Shown here: piece by piece, positions 13,311 through 25,980 of the stretch
Position numbering within the stretch: position 1 is the first letter of the stretch
Layout of the letters: the number at the start of each line of letters is the position of its first letter
Source of the DNA: Tubulanus polymorphus
Taxonomy: Eukaryota > Nemertea > Palaeonemertea > Tubulaniformes > Tubulanidae
DNA length: 64,000 bases
Direction of reading: 5' to 3'
Assembly: GCF_964204645.1 (NCBI RefSeq)
Contig: NC_134025.1
Span: 15,718,001 to 15,782,000, forward strand
Translations under genes and position numbers: made by a program
Notes under the pieces: generated by a model
What the model saw: the letters and a program-made list of their open reading frames with translations, nothing else
Told to the model about the DNA's origin: nothing
The model's database searches: none

Positions 13311-16009
13311 GACATTGTCCTTTTTCCGATAGAGGGAATATTTGATACGAAAACGTCTTTTCTCGCGCTGAACGACTTTTTCGGGTCGAAAAGTGCTTTT
13401 CCTGACGATTTGAGACCTTTTACGCATCGACATCGTCATTTTTCCGATAGGGGGAATATTTGATACGAAAACGTCTTTTCTCGCGCTGAACGACGTTTTC
13501 GCGTCGAAAAGTGCTTTTCCTGACGATTTGAGCGCTTTTACGCATCGACATTGTCTTTTTTCCGATAGGGGGAATATTTGATACGAAAATGTTTTTTCTC
13601 GCGCTGAACGACGTTTTCGGGTCGAAAAGTGCTTTTCCTGACGATTTGAGCCCTTTCACGCATCGACATTTTCGTTTTTCCGATAGGGGGAATATTTGAT
13701 ACGAAAACGTCTTTTCTCGCGCTGAACGACGTTTTCGCGTCGAAAAGTGCTATTCCTGACGATTTAAGCGCTTTTACGCATCGACATTTTCGTTTTTCCG
13801 ATAGGGGGAATATTTGATACGAAAACGTCTTTTCTCGCGCTGAACGACGTTTTCGCGTCGAAAAGTGATTTTCCTGACGATTTGAGCGCTTTTACGCATT
13901 GACATTGTCTTTTTTTCCGATAGGGGGAATATTTGATACGAAAACGTTTTTTCTCGCGCTGAACGACGTTTTCGGGTCGAAAAGTGCTCTTCCTGACGAT
14001 TTGAGCGCTTTTACGCATCGACATTTTGGTTTTTTCGATAGGGGGAAGATTTGATACGAAAACGTCTTTTCTCGCGCTGAACGACGTTTTCGGGGCAAAA
14101 AGTGCTTTTCCTGACGATTTGAGCCCTTTTACGCATCGACATTTTCGTTTTTCCGGTAGGGGGAATATTTGATACGAAAACGTCTTTTCTCGCGCTGAAC
14201 GACGTTTTCGGGTCGAAAAGTGCTTTTCCTGACGATTTGAGCGCTTTTACGCATCGACATTTTCGTTTTTCCGATAGGGGGAATATTTGATACGAAAACG
14301 TCTTTTCTCGCGCTGAACGACGTTTTCGCGTCGAAAATTGCTTTTCCTGACGATTTAAGCGCTTTTACGCATCGACATTGTCGTTTTTCCGATAGGGGGA
14401 ATATTTGATACGAAAACGTTTTTTCTCGCGCTGAACGACGTTTTCGGGTCGAAAAGTGCTCTTCCTGACGATTTGAGCGCTTTTACGCATCGACATTTTG
14501 GTTTTTTCGATAGGGGGAAGATTTGATACGAAAACGTCTTTTCTCGCGCTGAACGACGTTTTCGGGGCAAAAAGTGCTTTTCCTGACGATTTGAGCCCTT
14601 TTACGCATCGACATTTTCGTTTTTCCGGTAGGGGGAAGATTTGATACGAAAAGGTCTTTTCTCGCGCTGAACGACGTTTTCGGGGCAAAAAGTGCTTTTC
14701 CTGACGATTTGAGCCCTTTTACGCATCGACATTTTCGTTTTTCCGGTAGGGGGAATATTTGATACGAAAACGTCTTTTCTCGCGCTGAACGACGTTTTCG
14801 GGTCGAAAAGTGCTTTTCCTGACGATTTGAACGCTTTTACGCATCGACATTTTCGTTTTTCCGATAGGGGGAATATTTGATACGAAAACGTCTTTTCTCG
14901 CGCTGAACGACGTTTTCGCGTCGAAAAGTGCTTTTCCTGACGATTTAAGCGCTTTTACGCATCGACATTGTCGTTTTTCCGATAGGGGGAATATTTGATA
15001 CGAAAACGTCTTTTCTCGCGCTGAACGACGTTTTCGGGTCGAAAAGTGCTTTTCCTGACGATTTGAGCGCTTTTACGCATCGACATTTTCGTTTTTCCGA
15101 TAGGGGGAATATTTGATACGAAAACGTTTTTTCTCGCGCTGAACGACGTTTTCGGGTCGAAAAGTGCTTTTCCTGACGTTTTGAGCGCTTTTACGCATCG
15201 ATTTTTTCGTTTTTCCGATAGGGGGAATATTTGATACGAAAACGTTTTTTCTCGCGCTGAACGACGTTTTCGCGTCGAAAAGTGCTTTTCCTGACGTTTT
15301 GAGCGCTTTTACGCATCGATTTTTTCGTTTTTCCGATAGGGGGAATATTTGATACGAAAACGTCTTTTCTCACGCTGAACGACGTTTTCGCGTCGAAAAG
15401 TGCTTTTCCTGGCGATTTGAGCGCTTTTACGCATCGACATTGTCGTTTTTCCGATAGGGGGAATATTTGATACGAAAACGTCTTTTCTCGCGCTGAACGA
15501 CGTTTTCGCGTCGAAAAGCGCTTTTCCTGAGGATTTGAGCGCTTTTACGCATCGACATCGTCGTTTTTTCGATAGGGGGAATATTTGATACGATAACGTC
15601 TTTTCTCGCGCTGAACGACGTTTTCGCGTCGAAAAGTGCTTTTCCTGGCGATTTGAGCGCTTTTACGCATCGATATCGTCATTTTTCCGATAGGGGGAAT
15701 ATTTGATACGAAAACGTCTTTTCTCGCGCTGAACGACGTTTTCGCGTCGAAAAGTGCTTTTCCTGACGATTTGAGCGCTTTTACGCATCGACATTGTCGT
15801 TTTTCCGATAGGGGGAATATTTGATACGAAAACGTCTTTTCTCGCGCTGAACGACGTTTTCGCGTCGAAAAGTGCTTTTCCTGACGATTTGAGCGCTTTT
15901 ACGCATCGACATTGTCGTTTTTCCGATAGGGGGAATATTTGATACGAAAATATTTTTTCTCGCGCTGAACGACGTTTTCGGGTCGAAAAGTTGTTTTCCT
16001 GACGATTTG

Positions 16010-19000
16010 AGACCTTTTACGCATTGACATTTTCGTTTTTCGGGTAGGGGGAATATTTGATACGAAAACGTTTTTGCTCGCGCTGAACGACGTTTTCGGG
16101 TCGAAAAGTGCTTTTCCTGACGATTTGAGCGCTTTTTACGCATCGACATTTTGGTTTTTTCGATAGGGGGAATATTTGATACGAACACGTCTTTTCTCGC
16201 GATGAACAAGGTTTTCGGGTCGAAAAGTGCTTTTCCTGAAGATTTGAGCGCTTTTACGCATCGACATTGTCTTTTTTCCGGTAGGGGGAATATTTGATAC
16301 GAAACGTCTATTCTCGCGCTGAACGACGTTTTCGCGTCGAAAAGTGCTTTTCCTGACGATTTGAGCGCTTTTACGCATCGATATTGTCGTTTTTCCGATA
16401 GGGGGAATATTTGATACGAAAACATCTTTTCTCGCGCTGAACGACGTTTTCGGGTCGAAAAGTGCTTTTCCTGACGATTTGAGACCTTTTACGCATTGAC
16501 ATTTTCGTTTTTCGGGTAGGGGGAATATTTGATACGAAAACGTTTTTGCTCGCGCTGAACGACGTTTTCGGGTCGAAAAGTGCTTTTCCTGACGATTTGA
16601 GCGCTTTTTACGCATCGACATTTTGGTTTTTTCGATAGGGGAATATTTGATACGAACACGTCTTTTCTCGCGATGAACAAGGTTTTCGGGTCGAAAAGTG
16701 CTTTTCCTGAAGATTTGAGCGCTTTTACGCATCGACATTGTCTTTTTTCCGGTAGGGGGAATATTTGATACGAAACGTCTATTCTCGCGCTGAACGACGT
16801 TTTCGCGTCGAAAAGTGCTTTTCCTGACGATTTGAGCGCTTTTACGCATCGATATTGTCGTTTTTCCGATAGGGGGAATATTTGATACGAAAACATCTTT
16901 TCTCGCGCTGAACGACGTTTTCGCGTCGAAAAGTGATTTTCCTGACGATTTGAGCGCTTTTACGCATCGACATTGTCGTTTTTCCGATAGGGGGAATATT
17001 TGATACGAAAACATCTTTTCTCGCGCTGAACGACGTTTTCGCGTCGAAAAGCGCTTTTCCTGAGGATTTGAGCGCTTTTACGCATCGACATCGTCGTTTT
17101 TTCGATAGGGGGAATATTTGATACGAAAACGTCTTTTCTCGCGCTGAACGACGTTTTCGCGTCGAAAAGTGCTTTTCCTGACGATTTAAGCGCTTTTACG
17201 CATCGACATTGTCGTTTTTCCGATAGGGGGAATATTTGATACGAAAACGTCTTTTCTCGCGCTGAACGACGTTTTCGGGTCGAAAAGTGCTTTTCCTGAC
17301 GATTTGAGCGCTTTTACGCATCGACATTTTCGTTTTTCCGATAGGGGGAATATTTGATACGAAAACGTTTTTTCTCGCGCTGAACGACGTTTTCGGGTCG
17401 AAAAGTGCTTTTCCTGACGTTTTGAGCGCTTTTACGCATCGATTTTTTCGTTTTTCCGATAGGGGGAATATTTGATACGAAAACGTTTTTTCTCGCGCTG
17501 AACGACGTTTTCGCGTCGAAAAGTGCTTTTCCTGACGTTTTGAGTGCTTTTACGCATCGATTTTTTCGTTTTTCCGATAGGGGGAATATTTGATACGAAA
17601 ACGTTTTTTCTCGCGCTGAACGACGTTTTCGCGTCGAAAAGTGCTTTTCCTGGCGATTTGAGCGCTTTTACGCATCGACATTGTCCTTTTTCCGATAGGG
17701 GGAATATTTGATACGTAAACGTCTTTTCTCGCGCTGAACGACGTTTTCGCGTCGAAAAGTGCTTTTCCTGACGATTTGAGCGCTTTTACGCATCGACATT
17801 TTCGTGTTTCCGATAGGGGGAATATTTGATACGAAAACGTCTTTTCTCGCGCTGAACGACGTTTTCGCGTCGAAAAGTGCTTTTCCTGACGATTTGAGCC
17901 CTTTCACGCATCGACATTTTCGTTTTTCCGATAGGGGGAATATTTGAAACGAAAACGTCTTTTCTCGCGCTGAACGACGTTTTCGGGTCGAAAAGTGCTT
18001 TTCCTGACGTTTTGAGCGCCTTTACGCATCGATTTTTTCGTTTTTCCGATAGGGGGAATATTTGATACGAAAACGTCTTTTCTCACGCTGAACGACGTTT
18101 TCGCGTCGAAAAGTGCTTTTCCTGGCGATTTGAGCGCTTTTACGCATCGACATTGTCCTTTTTCCGATAGGGGGAATATTTGATACGTAAACGTCTTTTC
18201 TCGCGCTGAACGACGTTTTCGCGTCGAAAAGTGCTTTTCCTGACGATTTGAGCGCTTTTACGCATCGACATTTTCGTGTTTCCGATAGGGGGAATATTTG
18301 ATACGAAAACGTCTTTTCTCGCGCTGAACGACGTTTTCGGGTCGAAAAGTGCTTTTCCTGACGATTTGAGCCCTTTCACGCATCGACATTGTCCTTTTTC
18401 CGATAGAGGGAATATTTGATACGAAAACGTCTTTTCTCGCGCTGAACGACGTTTTCGGGTCGAAAAGTGCTTTTCCTGACGATTTGAGACCTTTTACGCA
18501 TTGACATTTTCGTTTTTCGGGTAGGGGAATATTTGATACGAAAACGTTTTTGCTCGCGCTGAACGACGTTTTCGGGTCGAAAAGTGCTTTTCCTGACGAT
18601 TTGAGCGCTTTTTACGCATCGACATTTTGGTTTTTTCGATAGGGGGAATATTTGATACGAACACGTCTTTTCTCGCGATGAACAAGGTTTTCGGGTCGAA
18701 AAGTGCTTTTCCTGAAGATTTGAGCGCTTTTACGCATCGACATTGTCTTTTTTCCGGTAGGGGGAATATTTGATACGAAACGTCTATTCTCGCGCTGAAC
18801 GACGTTTTCGCGTCGAAAAGTGCTTTTCCTGACGATTTGAGCGCTTTTACGCATCGATATTGTCGTTTTTCCGATAGGGGGAATATTTGATACGAAAACA
18901 TCTTTTCTCGCGCTGAACGACGTTTTCGCGTCGAAAAGTGATTTTCCTGACGATTTGAGCGCTTTTACGCATCGACATTGTCGTTTTTCCGATAGGGGGA

Positions 19001-19125
19001 ATATTTGATACGAAAACATCTTTTCTCGCGCTGAACGACGTTTTCGCGTCGAAAAGCGCTTTTCCTGAGGATTTGAGCGCTTTTACGCATCGACATCGTC
19101 GTTTTTTCGATAGGGGGAATATTTG
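16010..19125. repeat. Family A higher-order repeat, 472-bp and 2005-bp offsets
   Basis: The block from about 16490 to 17120 recurs at 18494-19125 with a constant 2005-bp offset. The markers are GCATTGACAT, GTTTTTGCTCGCGC, GATGAACAAGG, the one-base-deleted GAAACGTCTATTCTCGCG and AAGCGCTTTTCCTGAGG. A further partial copy starts about 472 bp (four monomers) upstream, at about 16020. Between them, 17668-17907 recurs at 18140-18379, also at 472 bp. Confidence 0.85.
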
Positions 19126-19649
19126 ATACGATAACGTCTTTTCTCGCGCTGAACGACGTTTTCGCGTCGAAAAGTGCTTTTCCTGGCGATTTGAGCGCTT
19201 TTACGCATCGATATCGTCATTTTTCCGATAGGGGGAATATTTGATACGAAAACGTCTTTTCTCGCGCTGAACGACGTTTTCGCGTCGAAAAGTGCTTTTC
19301 CTGACGATTTGAGCGCTTTTACGCATCGACATTGTCGTTTTTCCGATAGGGGGAATATTTGATACGAAAACGTCTTTTCTCGCGCTGAACGACGTTTTCG
19401 CGTCGAAAAGTGCTTTTCCTGACGATTTGAGCGCTTTTACGCATCGACATTGTCGTTTTTCCGATAGGGGGAATATTTGATACGAAAATATTTTTTCTCG
19501 CGCTGAACGACGTTTTCGGGTCGAAAAGTGCTTTTCCTGACGATTTGAGCCCTTTCACGCATCGACATTTTCGTTTTTCCGATAGGGGGAATATTTGATA
19601 CGAAAACGTCTTTTCTCGCGCTGAACGACGTTTTCGCGTCGAAAAGTGC

Positions 19650-22600
19650 TTACCTGACGATTTAAGCGCTTTTACGCATCGACATTTTCGTTTTTCCGAT
19701 AGGGGGAATATTTGATACGAAAACGTCTTTTCTCGCGCTGAACGACGTTTTCGCGTCGAAAAGTGATTTTCCTGACGATTTGAGCGCTTTTACGCATCGA
19801 CATTGTGTTTTTTTCCGATAGGGGGAATATTTGATACGAAAACGTTTTTTCTCGCGCTGAACGACGTTTTCGGGTCGAAAAGTGCTCTTCCTGACGATTT
19901 GAGCGCTTTTACGCATCGACATTTTGGTTTTTTCGATAGGGGGAATATTTGATACGAAAACGTCTTTCGACGTTTTCGCGTCTAAAAGTGTTTTTTCCTG
20001 ACGATTTGAGCGCTTTTACGCATCGACATTGTCGTTTTTCCGATAGGGGGAATATTTGATACGAAAACGTCTTTTCTCGCGCTGAACGACGTTTTCGCGT
20101 CGAAAAGTGCTTTTCCTGAGGATTTGAGCGCTTTTACGCATCGACATTGTCTTTTTTCCGGTAGGGGGAATATTTGATACGAAACGTCTATTCTCGCGCT
20201 GAACGACGTTTTCGCGTCGAAAAGTGCTTTTCCTGACGATTTGAGCGCTTTTACGCATCGATATTGTCGTTTTTCCGATAGGGGAATATTTGATACGAAA
20301 ACATCTTTTCTCGCGCTGAACGACGTTTCGCGTCGAAAAAGTGCTTTTCCTGACGATTTGAGCGCTTTTACGCATCGACATTTTCGTTTTTCCGATAGGG
20401 GGAATATTTGATACGAAAACGTCTTTTCTCGCGCTGAACGACGTTTTCGCGTCGAAAAGTGATTTTCCTGACGATTTGAGCGCTTTTACGCATCGACATT
20501 GTCTTTTTTTCCGATAGGGGGAATATTTGATACGAAAACGTTTTTCTCGCCTGAACGACGTTTCGGGTCGAAAAGTGCTCTTCCTGACGATTTGAGCGCT
20601 TTTACGCATCGACATTTTGGTTTTTTCGATAGGGGGAATATTTGATACGAAAACGTCTTTTCTCGCGCTGAACGACGTTTTCGGGGCAAAAAGTGCTTTT
20701 CCTGACGATTTGAGCCCTTTTACGCATCGACATTTTCGTTTTTCCGGTAGGGGGAATATTTGATACGAAAACGTCTTTTCTAGCGCTGAACGACGTTTTC
20801 GCGTCGAAAAGTGCTTTTCCTGACGATTTAAGCGCTTTTACGCATCGACATTGTCGTTTTTCCGATAGGGGGAATATTTGATACGAAACGTCTTTTCTCG
20901 CGCTGAACGACGTTTTCGGGTCGAAAAGTGCTTTTCCTGACGATTTGAGCGCTTTTACGCATCGACATTTTCGTTTTTCCGATAGGGGAATATTTGATAC
21001 GAAACGTTTTTTCTCGCGCTGAACGACGTTTTCGGGTCGAAAAGTGCTTTTCCTGACGTTTTGAGCGCTTTTACGCATCGATTTTTTCGTTTTTCCGATA
21101 GGGGGAATATTTGATACGAAAACGTCTTTTCTCACGCTGAACGACGTTTTCGCGTCGAAAAGAGCTTTTCCTGGCGATTTGAGCGCTTTTACGCATCGAC
21201 ATTTTCGTGTTTCCGATAGGGGGAATATCTGATACGAAAACGTCTTTTCTCGCGCTGAACGACTTTTGAGCGCTTTTACGCATCGACATTTTCGTTTTTC
21301 CAATAGGGGGAATATTTGATACGAAAACGTCTTTTCTCCGCGCTGAACGACGTTTTCGCGTCGAAAAGTGCTTTCCTGACGATTTAAGCGCTTTTACGCA
21401 TCGACATTTTCGTTTTCCGATAGGGGGAATATTTGATACGAAAACGTCTTTTCTCGCGCTGAACGACGTTTTCGCGTCGAAAAGTGATTTTCCTGACGAT
21501 TTGAGCGCTTTTACGCATCGACATTGTGTTTTTTTCCGATAGGGGGAATATTTGATACGAAAACGTTTTTCTCGCGCTGAACGACGTTTTCGGGTCGAAA
21601 AGTGCTCTTCCTGACGATTTGAGCGCTTTTACGCATCGACATTTTGGTTTTTCGATAGGGGGAATATTGATACGAAAACGTCTTTTCTCGCGCTGAACGA
21701 CGTTTTCGGGTCGGAAAGTGCTCTTCCTGACGATTTGAGCGCTTTTACGCATCGACATTTTGGTTTTTTCGATAGGGGAATATTTGATACGAAAACGTCT
21801 TTTCTCGCGCTGAACGACGTTTTCGCGTCTAAAAGTGCTTTTCCTGACGATTTGAGCGCTTTTACGCATCGACATTGTCGTTTTTCCGATAGGGGGAATA
21901 TTTGATACGAAAACGTCTTTTCTCGCGCTGAACGACGTTTTCGCGTCGAAAAGTGCTTTTCCTGAGGATTTGAGCGCTTTTACGCATCGACATTGTCTTT
22001 TTTCCGGTAGGGGGAATATTTGATACGAAACGTCTATTCTCGCGCTGAACGACGTTTTCGCGTCGAAAAGTGCTTTTCCTGACGATTTGAGCGCTTTTAC
22101 GCATCGATATTGTCGTTTTTCCGATAGGGGGAATATTTGATACGAAAACATCTTTTCTCGCGCTGAACGACGTTTTTCGCGTCGAAAAGTGATTTTCCTG
22201 ACGATTTGAGCGCTTTTACGCATCGACATTTTCGTTTTTCCGATAGGGGAATATTTGATACGAAAACGTCTTTTCTCGCGCTGAACGACGTTTTCGCGTC
22301 GAAAAGTGATTTTCCAGACGATTTGAGCGCTTTTACGCATCGACATTGTCTTTTTTTCCGATAGGGGGAATATTTGATACGAAAACGTTTTTTCTCGCGC
22401 TGAACGACGTTTTCGGGTCGAAAAGTGCTCTTCCTGACGATTTGAGCGCTTTTACGCATCGACATTTTGGTTTTTCGATAGGGGGAATATTTGATACGAA
22501 AACGTCTTTTCTCGCGCTGAACGACGTTTTCGGGGCAAAAAGTGCTTTTCCTGACGATTTGAGCCCTTTTACGCATCGACATTTTCGTTTTTCCGGTAGG

Positions 22601-23330
22601 GGGAATATTTGATACGAAAACGTCTTTTCTCGCGCTGAACGACGTTTTCGGGTCGAAAAGTGCTTTTCCTGACGTTTTGAGCGCTTTACGCATCGATTTT
22701 TTCGTTTTTCCGATAGGGGGAATATTTGATACGAAAACGTCTTTTCTCACGCTGAACGACGTTTTCGCGTCGAAAAGAGCTTTTCCTGGCGATTTGAGCG
22801 CTTTTTACGCATCGACATTGTCCTTTTTCCGATAGGGGAATATTTGATACGTAAACGTCTTTTCTCGCGCTGAACGACGTTTTCGCGTCGAAAAGTGCTT
22901 TTCTGACGATTTGAGCGCTTTTACGCATCGACATTTTCGTGTTTCCGATAGGGGGAATATTTGATACGAAAACGTCTTTTCTCGCGCTGAACGACTTTTG
23001 AGCGCTTTTACGCATCGACATTTTCGTTTTTCCAATAGGGGGAATATTTGATACGAAAACGTCTTTTCTCGCGCTGAACGACGTTTTCGCGTCGAAAAGT
23101 GCTTTCCTGACGATTTAAGCGCTTTTACGCATCGACATTTTCGTTTTTCCGATAGGGGGAATATTTGATACGAAAACGTCTTTTCTCGCGCTGAACGACG
23201 TTTTCGCGTCGAAAAGTGATTTTCCTGACGATTTGAGCGCTTTTACGCATCGACATTGTGTTTTTTCCGATAGGGGGAATATTTGATACGAAAACGTTTT
23301 TTCTCGCGCTGAACGACGTTTTCGGGTCGA
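19650..23330. repeat. Family A stretch with clustered small indels
   Basis: Same monomer as its neighbours, but with many one-base length changes in homopolymer runs. Examples are GATAGGGGAAT with four G, GATACGAAACG, CGTTTCGCG and GCTTTCCTG. There is also a 12-bp loss at about 19966 and internal deletions at about 21260 and 22995. The adjacent 23.4-32.5 kb has almost none of these. The indels shift frames and create spuriously long antisense open frames here. Confidence 0.8.
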
Positions 23331-23381
23331 AAAGTGCTCTTCCTGACGATTTGAGCGCTTTTACGCATCGACATTTTGGTT

Positions 23382-25980
23382 TTATCGATAGGGGGAATAT
23401 TTGATACGAAAACGTCTTTTCTCGCGCTGAACGACGTTTTCGCGTCGAAAAGTGCTTTTCCTGACGATTTGAGCGCTTTTACGCATCGACATTGTCGTTT
23501 TTCCGATAGGGGGAATATTTGATACGAAAACGTCTTTTCTCGCGCTGAACGACGTTTTCGCGTCGAAAAGTGCTTTTCCTGAGGATTTGAGCGCTTTTAC
23601 GCATCGACATTGTCTTTTTTCCGGTAGGGGGAATATTTGATACGAAACGTCTATTCTCGCGCTGAACGACGTTTTCGCGTCGAAAAGTGCTTTTCCTGAC
23701 GATTTGAGCGCTTTTACGCATCGATATTGTCGTTTTTCCGATAGGGGGAATATTTGATACGAAAACATCTTTTCTCGCGCTGAACGACGTTTTCGCGTCG
23801 AAAAGTGATTTTCCTGACGATTTGAGCGCTTTTACGCATCGACATTGTCGTTTTTCCGATAGGGGGAATATTTGATACGAAAACATCTTTTCTCGTGCTG
23901 AACGACGTTTTCGCGTCGAAAAGTGCTTTTCCTGACGATTTGAGCGCTTTTACGCATCGACATCGTCGTTTTTCCGATAGGGGGAATATTTGATACGATA
24001 ACGACTTTTCTCGCGCTGAACGACGTTTTCGCGTCGAAAAGTGCTTTTCCTGGCGATTTGAGCGCTTTTACGCATCGACATCGTCATTTTTCCGATAGGG
24101 GGAATATTTGATACGAAAACGTCTTTTCTCGCGCTGAACGACGTTTTCGCGTCGAAAAGTGCTTTTCCTGACGATTTGAGCGCTTTTACGCATCGACATT
24201 GTCTTTTTTCCGATAGGGGGAATATTTGATACGAAAACGTTTTTTCTCGCGCTGAACGACGTTTTCGGGTCAAAAAGTGCTTTTCCTGACGATTTGAGCC
24301 CTTTCACGCATCGACATTTTCGTTTTTCCGATAGGGGGAATATTTGATACGAAAACGTCTTTTCTCGCGCTGAACGACGTTTTTGCGTCGAAAAGTGCTT
24401 TTCCTGACGATTTAAGCGCTTTTAACGCATCGACATTTTCGTTTTTCCGATAGGGGGAATATTTGATACGAAAACGTCTTTTCTCGCGCTGAACGACGTT
24501 TTCGCGTCGAAAAGTGATTTTCCTGACGATTTGAGCGCTTTTACGCATCGACATTGTCTTTTTTTCCGATAGGGGGAATATTTGATACGAAAACGTTTTT
24601 TCTCGCGCTGAACGACGTTTTCGGGTCGAAAAGTGCTCTTCCTGACGATTTGAGCGCTTTTACGCATCGACATTTTGGTTTTTTCGATAGGGGGAATATT
24701 TGATACGAAAACGTCTTTTCTCGCGCTGAACGACGTTTTCGGGGCAAAAAGTGCTTTTCCTGACGATTTGAGCCCTTTTACGCATCGACATTTTCGTTTT
24801 TCCGGTAGGGGAAATATTTGATACGAAAACGTCTTTTCTCGCGCTGAACGACGTTTTCGGGTCGAAAAGTGCTTTTCCTGACGATTTGAGCGCTTTTACG
24901 CATCGACATTTTCGTTTTTCCGATAGGGGGAATATTTGATACGAAAACGTCTTTTCTCGCGCTGAACGACGTTTTCGCGTCGAAAAGTGCTTTTCCTGAC
25001 GATTTGAGCGCTTTTACGCATCGACATTGTCGTTTTTCCGATAGGGGGAATATTTGATACGAAAACGTCTTTTCTCGCGCTGAACGACGTTTTCGGGTCG
25101 AAAAGTGCTTTTCCTGACGATTTGAGCGCTTTTACGCATCGACATTTTCGTTTTTCCGATAGGGGGAATATTTGATACGAAAACGTTTTTTCTCGCGCTG
25201 AACAACGTTTTCGGGTCGAAAAGTGCTTTTCCTGACGTTTTGAGCGCTTTTACGCATCGATTTTTTCGTTTTTCCGATAGGGGGAATATTTGATACGAAA
25301 ACGTCTTTTCTCACGCTGAACGACGTTTTCGCGTCGAAAAGTGCTTTTCCTGGCGATTTGAGCGCTTTTACGCATCGACATTGTCCTTTTTCCGATAGGG
25401 GGAATATTTGATACGTAAACGTCTTTTCTCGCGCTGAACGACGTTTTCGCGTCGAAAAGTGATTTTCCTGACGATTTGAGCGCTTTTACGCATCGACATT
25501 TTCGTTTTTCCGATAGGGGGAATATTTGATACGAAAACGTCTTTTCTCGCGCTGAACGACGTTTTCGCGTCGAAAAGTGATTTTCCAGACGATTTGAGCG
25601 CTTTTACGCATCGACATTGTCTTTTTTTCCGATAGGGGGAATATTTGATACGAAAACGTTTTTTCTCGCGCTGAACGACGTTTTCGGGTCGAAAAGTGCT
25701 CTTCCTGACGATTTGAGCGCTTTTACGCATCGACATTTTGGTTTTTTCGATAGGGGGAATATTTGATACGAAAACGTCTTTTCTCGCGCTGAACGACGTT
25801 TTCGGGTCGAAAAGTGCTCTTCCTGACGATTTGAGCGCTTTTACGCATCGACATTGTGTTTTTTTCCGATAGGGGGAATATTTGATACGAAAACGTTTTT
25901 TCTCGCGCTGAACGACGTTTTCGGGTCGAAAAGTGCTCTTCCTGACGATTTGAGCGCTTTTACGCATCGACATTTTGGTT
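23382..25980. repeat. Family A HOR unit 1 (2599 bp)
   Basis: This unit begins at the marker TTTTATCGATAGG and matches the next unit from 25981 over about 2.08 kb. It then rejoins the end of that unit from about 25600. It equals the 3425-bp unit minus 826 bp, exactly seven monomers. Confidence 0.9.
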